Source of the DNA: CAZYWA01 sp964650975 [NCBI: uncultured bacterium]
GTDB lineage: Bacteria > JADJOY01
NCBI GenBank assembly: GCA_964650975.1
Contig: CAZYWA010000105.1
Coordinates: 1-18,514, forward strand
Reading direction: 5' to 3'
DNA: 18,514 nucleotides
Notes under the pieces: generated by a model
The model's input: the letters and a program-made list of their open reading frames with translations, nothing else
What the model was told of the DNA's origin: nothing
Database searches by the model: none
Position numbers and translations under genes: made by a program
Shown: positions 13,312 through 18,514 of the stretch, in pieces
How positions within the stretch are numbered: position 1 is the first letter of the stretch
Layout of the letters: the number at the start of each line of letters is the position of its first letter

Positions 13312-15200
13312 CGGCACCGGTGCCGACCGACCCGGCCTCGTGGCTCGACGCTGCGCCCGGAGGCGCCTCCCTCGGTGCCGTCGCGCTGCCCGACGGGCAT
13401 GCCCTCTTCCGTGTCTGGGCGCCGCTTCACGAGCATGTGTCCGTCCACGTGCAGAGACCCGTCGACGTGGTGGTCCCGCTCGTGCCGCTCTCCCACGGTT
13501 ACCACGAGGTGATCGTCGAGGACGTGAGCGTGGGAGCGCAGTATCTGTTTCGGCTCTCGAGCGGAGAGGAGTGCCCGGATCCCGCGTCCCGTCTCCAGCC
13601 GATGGGCGTGCACGGGCCGTCCGAGATCGTGGCACTGCGCCAGGACGGGTCGGCCCCGCGGTTCGTCGGGCCGGAGCTCGCCGAGTCGGTGTTCTACGAG
13701 CTGCACGTCGGTACCTTCTCCGAGCAGGGAACGTTCGCCGGCGTGATCCCTCATCTCGACCAGCTGGTCGATCTGGGTGTCACGACCGTCGAGCTGATGC
13801 CGGTGTCGCAATTTCCCGGGTCGCGAAACTGGGGCTACGACGGCGTCTTCCCGTGGTCGGTCCAGGCCTCGTACGGAGGGCCCGCCGGCCTGCGCGTTCT
13901 GGTCGACGAATGCCACGCGCGCGGTCTCGCCGTGGCCCTCGACGTTGTCTACAACCACCTGGGCCCCGACGGGAACTATCTCGGCCGTTTCGGGCCTTAC
14001 TTCACGTCGCGTTACCAGACGCCGTGGGGACCGGCGCTCAACTTCGACGGGCCTTTCTCCGACGAGGTGAGGCGGTACTTCATCCAGTCCGCGATCCACT
14101 TCTTCTCGGAGCTCAAGGTCGACGCGTTTCGCCTCGACGCGGTTCACGCGATCCTCGACACCACCGCGCGGCCGTTTCTGGAGGACTTCGCGGAGACCCT
14201 GCACCGGCGCGCGGCCGCGAGCGGCGGGCGGGTGCTGGTGATCGGCGAGAGCAGCCTCAACGATCCGCGTTTGATCCGTCCGGTGTCGCGCGGGGGGCTC
14301 GGTCTCGACGGGCAGTGGTCGGACGATTTCCATCACGCGTGCCACGCGCTGCTCACCGGCGAGCGGCAGGGGTACTACTGCGATTTCGGGGCCCTGAGCC
14401 AGCTCGCGGCCGCGTACCGATCGGGATTCGTCCACGGCGGGCAGCGCTCGGAGTTCCTGCAGCGCGCCCACGGGCGAGCTCTCGACGACGGCGCGGCCAA
14501 GCAGCTGGTGGTGTGTACCCAGAACCACGATCAGATCGGCAATCGCGCGCGCGGCGATCGTCTCGCCCGGTCACTGTCGCCGGCCCAGCAGCGGCTGGCC
14601 GCGGGCCTGCTTCTCCTCGGTCCCAGCGTCCCGCTGCTCTTCATGGGGCAAGAGTGGGGCGAGACCGCGCCCTTCGCGTACTTCACCAGCCACGAGAATG
14701 CCGAGCTCGCCCGGGCGGTCCGGCGAGGTCGCGTGGAAGAGTTCATCGCTTTCGGATGGCGGGCGGAGGAGATTCCCGACCCGCAGGACGAATCGACCTT
14801 CCGCAGCTCGCGGCTCGACTGGACGCGCGCCGCCGAGCCGAGTCACCGCGCGCTCTTCGAGCTCCACCGTGCGCTGCTTCGCTTGCGTCGCGAAAATCCC
14901 GCGTTCCAGAGCGGCCGCTTTGTCGACGTCGAGATCCGGGAACAGCAGAAGATCCTGATCTCGCGCCTTCGTTCGGCGGAGGAGCTGGTCGCGCTGTTCT
15001 CGTTCTCGGGCCAGACCGAGCGCGTGGAGCTACCGGTACTGGCGGAAGCCGGGCGCGGGCACCTGCTGCTCGACAGCGAGGATCCTCGCTGGCTCGGTCA
15101 GGGAGAGAACCGCCTGGTCGGCACCGGCTCGCCGCACGCCGTGACCGTCGAGCTGGCGCCGAATTCGTTCCTGGTGCTCGAGATGTCGCGATCGACCTAG
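13308..15200 (+). CDS. treZ: Maltooligosyl trehalose trehalohydrolase (EC 3.2.1.141)
   Basis: TreZ cleaves maltooligosyl trehalose to free trehalose, completing the TreY/TreZ route in the cytoplasm. From GTG 13308 the protein has 630 residues, slightly longer than typical (about 560-600). An N-terminal CBM48-like beta domain (about 20-110; FRVWAPLHEHVSVHV) precedes the GH13 barrel. Key sites are YELHVGTFSEQGTFAG (130-145), region I DVVYNHLGPDGNYL (212-225), the nucleophile Asp277 in FRLDAVHAI, acid/base Glu314 in IGESSLNDPRLI, and Asp408 in CTQNHDQIGNRARGDRL, which is diagnostic for TreZ. MGQEWGETAPFAYFTSH follows. The reading frame is open far upstream, but GTG 13308 is chosen for GGAG 5 nt before it, the 4-bp overlap with treY, and a normal N-terminus. 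Confidence 0.96.
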   Translation: MTAPVPTDPASWLDAAPGGASLGAVALPDGHALFRVWAPLHEHVSVHVQRPVDVVVPLVPLSHGYHEVIVEDVSVGAQYLFRLSSGEECPDPASRLQPMGVHGPSEIVALRQDGSAPRFVGPELAESVFYELHVGTFSEQGTFAGVIPHLDQLVDLGVTTVELMPVSQFPGSRNWGYDGVFPWSVQASYGGPAGLRVLVDECHARGLAVALDVVYNHLGPDGNYLGRFGPYFTSRYQTPWGPALNFDGPFSDEVRRYFIQSAIHFFSELKVDAFRLDAVHAILDTTARPFLEDFAETLHRRAAASGGRVLVIGESSLNDPRLIRPVSRGGLGLDGQWSDDFHHACHALLTGERQGYYCDFGALSQLAAAYRSGFVHGGQRSEFLQRAHGRALDDGAAKQLVVCTQNHDQIGNRARGDRLARSLSPAQQRLAAGLLLLGPSVPLLFMGQEWGETAPFAYFTSHENAELARAVRRGRVEEFIAFGWRAEEIPDPQDESTFRSSRLDWTRAAEPSHRALFELHRALLRLRRENPAFQSGRFVDVEIREQQKILISRLRSAEELVALFSFSGQTERVELPVLAEAGRGHLLLDSEDPRWLGQGENRLVGTGSPHAVTVELAPNSFLVLEMSRST

Positions 15201-15202
15201 CG

Positions 15203-15223
15203 GACGTCGCGGAAGCGGGCGTC
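15203..15223. terminator. Stem-loop between convergent treZ and SRPBCC genes
   Basis: GACGUC...GGCGUC arms with a GGAA (GNRA-type) loop and one bulged G, entirely within the 35-bp convergent gap. No T-run on either side. It is a possible factor-assisted bidirectional terminator. Confidence 0.3.
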
Positions 15224-15235
15224 GAGGCGCCAGTG

Positions 15236-15757
15236 TCAGCGGCGCGCGTGCGACCGCTCGCCGAGGTCGGTTCGCCGCGGTGCCGCGACCGGATCGGTGA
15301 TGTGATCGCCGTGGATCGCGCCGCGCCATGTGCCGGTGGCCCGGCCGCCCCTTTCGACGAACCGCTTGAACCGTTTCAGCTCGCGGCGCACGGCGGCGGA
15401 GACGATACCCAGCGCGGCTCCCGAGCGCTCGGCCAGGGTGCGCGTCGGATAGTCGAGCAGCACGGCGATCCGGGTGCACTTGGGGGCGAGAGGGATGAAC
15501 GCAACCGACCCGGCATGCGGCGCGCCGCCGGTGCTCACCCAGCTCACGCATTGATCGGGGTCCTGCCGGACGATGGTCGCTGACCAGTCGAGAACGCGCC
15601 CGAAGATCCGCGCGCGCCAGTGAAGCGTCGCGGGATCGAGCTGCTGGACGTCTCGAATCGATTTCATGAAGGCCGGAAACTGCTCGAACTGCGTCCACTG
15701 GTCGTAGACGGTGGTCACCGGCAGCTCGACATCGATTTCGTGCTCGGTTCGCGCCAT
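15236..15757 (-). CDS. SRPBCC family protein (polyketide cyclase/dehydrase-like)
   Basis: The protein has 173 residues. The START/Bet v1-like fold is recognised from the opening strand HEIDVELPVTTVYDQWTQFE, then FPAFMKSIRDVQQLDPATLH and DWSATIVRQDPDQCVSWVST. The C-terminal long helix follows (about 119-139, VSAAVRRELKRFKRFVERGG), ending in ATGTWRGAIHG. This is the common stress-associated 'cyclase/dehydrase' type that binds a hydrophobic ligand; the ligand is unknown. ATG 15757 is chosen because GGGGAGG lies about 9 nt upstream; an in-frame ATG at 15799 lacks that support. It converges with treZ, and its upstream region faces the csbD gene with back-to-back sigma-54-like sites. Family is fairly sure, substrate unknown. 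Confidence 0.85.
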   Translation of the reverse strand: MARTEHEIDVELPVTTVYDQWTQFEQFPAFMKSIRDVQQLDPATLHWRARIFGRVLDWSATIVRQDPDQCVSWVSTGGAPHAGSVAFIPLAPKCTRIAVLLDYPTRTLAERSGAALGIVSAAVRRELKRFKRFVERGGRATGTWRGAIHGDHITDPVAAPRRTDLGERSHARR

Positions 15758-15834
15758 GACCGAAAACCTCCCCTGGACCAGAGTCCGGGCCGACGACATG
15801 CCGATGGGTTGCAGGGTCGTATTGGTGAAATGAG

Positions 15835-15850
15835 AGCAACTCGTATGCCC
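15835..15850 (-). promoter_or_regulatory. Sigma-54-type -24/-12 promoter (site E)
   Basis: The minus strand reads GGGCATACGAGTTGCT, with GGCAT at -24, TTGC at -12 and GG-N10-GC spacing. The predicted start of transcription is near 15824, about 67 nt before the SRPBCC start codon. Confidence 0.5.
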
Positions 15851-15904
15851 GAGCCGGACGCCGCTCAGCCGCTCACGATGCCGCGTCGACCAGCCGCCCG
15901 GGCC

Positions 15905-15916
15905 GTTTGTACAAAC
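15905..15916. promoter_or_regulatory. Perfect 12-bp palindrome GTTTGTACAAAC, putative activator operator
   Basis: Fully self-complementary and AT-rich in a GC-rich spacer. Its centre is about 86 bp upstream of the predicted site E start of transcription and about 135 bp upstream of that for site F. These are distances at which sigma-54 enhancer-binding proteins act. A repressor operator is the alternative reading. Confidence 0.5.
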
Positions 15917-16018
15917 ATCTCGTTGGAAAGCTCCAGGTCGGTCGCCGGTGACCGGGCGGGTGACTCAGCGTCCCGGCCGTGCGGTCTCGTGAGCGGGCCG
16001 AGAAAGGGGAGGTCGGAC

Positions 16019-16034
16019 TGGCACGACGCGTGCG
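16019..16034 (+). promoter_or_regulatory. Sigma-54-type -24/-12 promoter (site F)
   Basis: TGGCACGACGCGTGCG has a perfect TGGCACG -24 half and GTGC at -12, with GG-N10-GC spacing. The predicted start of transcription is near 16045, giving a leader of about 51 nt before csbD. Confidence 0.55.
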
Positions 16035-16095
16035 GTCTCAGACGGAGGACAGATCTCCAAGCCCACGACACGCGAAAAAACGAGGGGGAATCGCC

Positions 16096-16329
16096 ATGAA
16101 TCTGGAAATAGTCGCAGGCAAGTGGAAGCAGTTTCGCGGCAAGCTCAAGAGCCGGTGGGGAGAGCTCACCGACGACGAGCTCGAGTCCATCCAGGGCGAC
16201 CTGGAGCAGCTCGCGGGGTTGCTGCAGACCCGCTACGGATACGCAAAGGAGCGAGCCGAAGCGGAGGCGAAGGAAGCGCTCACCGAGCTCGAGATTCAAG
16301 ACGCGGCGGCAAGCCGCCATCCGACGTGA
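16096..16329 (+). CDS. CsbD family stress protein
   Basis: This 77-residue protein has the canonical CsbD core at about 8-48: GKWKQFRGKLKSRWGELTDD, then ELESIQGDLEQLAGLLQTRYG. A charged helical tail (KERAEAEAKEALTELE) follows. CsbD proteins are abundant, probably poorly ordered cytoplasmic proteins induced by general, osmotic or envelope stress; their mechanism is unknown. GAGGGGGAA lies about 6 nt before the ATG, an unusually strong ribosome binding site that fits high expression. Transcription probably starts at the sigma-54-like site 16019-16034. The gene ends 63 nt from the convergent OmpA lipoprotein gene, with a strong hairpin between. It is the closer match to the family of the two CsbD-like genes here. 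Confidence 0.93.
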   Translation: MNLEIVAGKWKQFRGKLKSRWGELTDDELESIQGDLEQLAGLLQTRYGYAKERAEAEAKEALTELEIQDAAASRHPT

Positions 16330-16335
16330 GTTTTC

Positions 16336-16356
16336 GGGGGGCTGTTCCAGCCCCCC
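16336..16356. terminator. Strong hairpin terminator between convergent csbD and ompA-type genes
   Basis: GGGGGGCTG-TTC-CAGCCCCCC is a perfect 9-bp stem with a 3-nt loop, starting 6 nt after the csbD stop. No long T-run follows on either strand, but stem strength and position make a (possibly bidirectional) terminator likely. Confidence 0.65.
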
Positions 16357-16370
16357 GCCCCGACTGCTCT

Positions 16371-16389
16371 GAGGCCGTGAGTGGGCCTC
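16371..16389 (-). terminator. Second hairpin after the OmpA-family gene
   Basis: GAGGCC and GGCCTC arms, 6 bp, with a 7-nt loop, 3 nt past the stop of the minus-strand OmpA lipoprotein gene. With the hairpin at 16336-16356 it forms a tandem stem-loop end for this transcript. No U-tract. Confidence 0.4.
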
Positions 16390-16392
16390 CGG

Positions 16393-17247
16393 TTACCGCG
16401 CGGCGGTCGGCGTGCTCGAGGTGTTCGAGATGATGATCTCGACTCGCCGATTGAGCTGGCGTCCCGCCGCTGTGTCGTTGGTCGCGACGGGGTAGTCGAA
16501 CGCAAGGCCGCGCGTCTGGATCCGCCGTCGATCGACACCCTGCTCGACGAGGAACGCGGCCACCGAGTCGGCGCGCTCCTCGGACAGTGCTTCGTTGTGC
16601 TCTCGCGAGCCGGTGTTGTCGGTATGCCCCTCGATCTGCACGGTCCGATCGGGGTTCTCGTCGAGGAAGCGCACCAGCTTCTCGAGGCTCGCGCGCGCGC
16701 CGGTCTTGAGCGAGGCGCGATCGACGTCGAACAGCACGTCGCCCAGCGTGAGCACCAGACCGCGGTCGGTCTCGCGCGCCTGCAGCTCGGCGAGCAGCGC
16801 CTCGAGCGCCTTGGTGCGCGCCTCGAGCTCCTCGGCACGGGAGTGCTCGGCGTCGGCCGAGCTCTGGGCCTGACGGGTGGCGGAGTCCTTCGCCGCCAGC
16901 TCGATCTGATGCCGCTGTGCCGAGAGCGCCGCGACCTCGTTGAGGGAGGCGCGCTCGTTGGCGCGCGCCTCGGCGACGTCGATGCGCTTGCTCGCCAGGT
17001 AGCGCAGGTGGTCGATCTCGGCCTTGTCCGCGTCCGAGTGGATGGCACCCGCCATCCGGTCGATCGCCACTCGTGCATCGTCCGAGGCGACCGGGGCAAG
17101 CTGGTCGAGGTGCGCGCGCTCTCCCTCGTACCGCGCGCGGAGCTGGTCGAGGTCGGGGTATTGCTTGGTCGCACACGCCGCCGCCGCCATCAGGCTCGAG
17201 ACCGCCGCGAGCGACAGAAACCGTCCGGAACGCCTTGGTGAGCTCAT
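16393..17247 (-). CDS. OmpA-family lipoprotein (peptidoglycan-binding)
   Basis: The protein has 284 residues. The signal peptide ends in a lipobox-like MAAAAC with Cys25 as the lipidation site. Residues 30-160 are a long charged helical or coiled-coil region (DUF4398-like heptads: QLRARYEGERAHLDQL; VAEARANERASLNEVAAL; EELEARTKALEALLAELQ). The OmpA C-terminal domain (about 167-274) has LGDVLFDVDRASL, IEGHTDNTGSREHN and NEALSEERADSVAAFL. Asp210 and Arg225 are equivalent to the pair that binds diaminopimelate in E. coli OmpA, and RQLNRRVEIII follows. It would tether the outer membrane to peptidoglycan. GGGAGG about 7 nt before the ATG supports the start. It follows the DUF4398 lipoprotein by 24 nt, a pairing often seen in Proteobacteria. 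Not Pal: the N-terminal helical arm is too long. Confidence 0.92.
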   Translation of the reverse strand: MSSPRRSGRFLSLAAVSSLMAAAACATKQYPDLDQLRARYEGERAHLDQLAPVASDDARVAIDRMAGAIHSDADKAEIDHLRYLASKRIDVAEARANERASLNEVAALSAQRHQIELAAKDSATRQAQSSADAEHSRAEELEARTKALEALLAELQARETDRGLVLTLGDVLFDVDRASLKTGARASLEKLVRFLDENPDRTVQIEGHTDNTGSREHNEALSEERADSVAAFLVEQGVDRRRIQTRGLAFDYPVATNDTAAGRQLNRRVEIIISNTSSTPTAAR

Positions 17248-17271
17248 GATCGATCCTCCCGAGGTGCTTCC

Positions 17272-17775
17272 TCAGCGGCCGGTGGTGGGATCCGTGCCAG
17301 GTCCCGGCACGTACACCGGAGGCGCGGTCGCCGGCGGCGGCGGCATCACCGGCGGCGGCACGGAAGGCACCGGGGAGGCATCGCGCTGCAGAGCGTTGAT
17401 GGTCAGGCGCAGCTCGTCGACGCTGTGCTGAGCGGCGGCCGCCCGCGCTTGAGCGTCGGCGAGGTCCGCGTCGGCAAGCGCTTCCTCGGCCAGCCGGCGA
17501 GCGTTGGTGTGCCGCTCGTCGGTGTCCTTGTGTGAATCGTCGACGACCTGATTGGCGCTGGTGAGCTTGTCCCGTGCGTTCTTGAGCGGTAGCGGCGCCT
17601 GGGTGGCCGCTTGCGACTCGTCTGCCTTGGCGACGGCCGTGGACGCGGCCGCAATCTCCGCGGTGGGTCGCTGGACACTGCTGCAACCGATCGCGGTGAA
17701 GGCGCAAGCCAGAGCGGCGCAGAGCGCCCACGACTCGGGCATCCACGAAGGTATCCAGAAACCCGCTGTTCGCAT
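17272..17775 (-). CDS. DUF4398 family lipoprotein
   Basis: The protein has 167 residues. A signal peptide with lipobox TAIGC places the lipidated Cys at 31. A helical DUF4398 domain follows (about 35-130): AEIAAASTAVAKADESQA, then LKNARDKLTSANQVVDD and ARRLAEEALADADLADAQAR. It ends in a Pro-rich tail (135-160) that probably extends through the periplasm. DUF4398 domains form helical hairpins in envelope lipoproteins next to OmpA-domain partners; no activity is known. GGAGG lies about 7 nt before the ATG. It is the first gene of a two-gene operon with the OmpA-family lipoprotein, which itself has a related helical arm, so the two may pair by coiled coil. Confidence 0.85.
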   Translation of the reverse strand: MRTAGFWIPSWMPESWALCAALACAFTAIGCSSVQRPTAEIAAASTAVAKADESQAATQAPLPLKNARDKLTSANQVVDDSHKDTDERHTNARRLAEEALADADLADAQARAAAAQHSVDELRLTINALQRDASPVPSVPPPVMPPPPATAPPVYVPGPGTDPTTGR

Positions 17776-17813
17776 CGCGTGCCTCCACGAAGAAGAGCTG
17801 TGAAGGGAGCGCG

Positions 17814-17829
17814 TGCGATCCGTATGCCA
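17814..17829 (-). promoter_or_regulatory. Sigma-54-type -24/-12 promoter (site G)
   Basis: The minus strand reads TGGCATACGGATCGCA, with TGGCAT at -24, TCGCA at -12 (one mismatch to TTGCA) and exact GG-N10-GC spacing. The predicted start of transcription is near 17803, about 28 nt before the DUF4398 lipoprotein ATG. No TTTGTASAAA-type box was found upstream. Confidence 0.4.
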
Positions 17830-17934
17830 CTCACGAATTCAGGGCATATCCCCCGTCGCGGAGCATGGTTCTGGAATCGCGCGAGCAAAGCTTGCACTCG
17901 CGGAACATTTTTCACGAGAAATCCGATCGGACGG

Positions 17935-18514
<580 letters not shown>

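Larger units (their letters stand above)
15758..16095. other. Divergent regulatory region between SRPBCC gene and csbD, 338 bp
   Basis: No gene seen. It contains site E facing left (15835-15850), the perfect palindrome GTTTGTACAAAC (15905-15916) and site F facing right (16019-16034). This gives a symmetrical divergent layout with one shared candidate activator site between two promoters. Confidence 0.6.

Noticed and set aside
16280-17830. 516-codon minus-strand frame across the two lipoprotein genes
   Set aside because: Low-complexity Arg/Gly/Ala product; the lipoprotein frames have signal peptides, lipoboxes and an OmpA domain.
17881-17912. GCGAG...CTCGC stem followed 6 nt later by TTTTT on the plus strand
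   Set aside because: It looks like a plus-strand terminator, but no plus-strand gene leads into it; the stem is short and bulged, and for the minus-strand glgX there is no U-tract.

Overview
This is a high-GC chromosomal window with strong G/C bias at third codon positions. It comes from a Gram-negative (diderm) bacterium: there are two outer-membrane beta-barrel proteins, a TamA/TamB-type pair, two lipoproteins and an OmpA-type peptidoglycan-binding domain. Repeated GG-N10-GC promoter elements suggest an organism that uses sigma-54 heavily, such as Myxococcota, Desulfobacterota or a related lineage. That placement is inference; no gene here fixes the taxon. I see no rRNA, tRNA, CRISPR array, insertion sequence or phage module.

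Layout. The left edge holds the 5' part of a minus-strand outer-membrane beta-barrel gene (1-419). Divergent from it runs a plus-strand series: a 51-aa DUF3309 protein, a DUF4142 periplasmic protein, a 981-aa Omp85/TamA-like protein with about seven POTRA domains, and a 1346-aa TamB (690-8502). Next come three small membrane proteins (8766-9773: DUF883/ElaB-like, unnamed, YtxH-like) and a divergent CsbD-like protein (10181-10471). The trehalose genes treY and treZ (10585-15200) overlap by 4 bp. Convergent to treZ is an SRPBCC protein (15236-15757, minus). A canonical CsbD (16096-16329, plus) meets an OmpA-family lipoprotein (16393-17247, minus), which follows a DUF4398 lipoprotein (17272-17775, minus). 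The right edge has the 3' end of a GlgX/TreX debranching enzyme (17935-18514, minus).

How the genes fit together. GlgX/TreX (debranching), TreY (intramolecular transglycosylation) and TreZ (hydrolysis) form the glycogen-to-trehalose route, used for osmotic and desiccation protection. CsbD, DUF883/ElaB/YqjD, YtxH, DUF3309 and DUF4142 families are small proteins typical of stress or stationary-phase programmes. The OmpA/DUF4398 lipoproteins and TamA/TamB maintain the envelope. The window therefore reads as a stress and envelope-homeostasis neighbourhood.

Main discovery. Seven intergenic sites match the sigma-54 -24/-12 promoter (GGCAY-N5-TTGC or a one-base variant, with exact GG-N10-GC spacing). 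Each lies upstream of, and oriented towards, one of these genes, 28 to about 94 nt before the start codon. Six of the seven also have an AT-rich, partly palindromic 12-mer (consensus NTTTGTASAAAN, best copy GTTTGTACAAAC) about 86-154 bp upstream of the predicted start site, where sigma-54 activators bind. I propose a locally clustered sigma-54 stress/envelope regulon with its own enhancer-binding protein, which is not encoded in this window.
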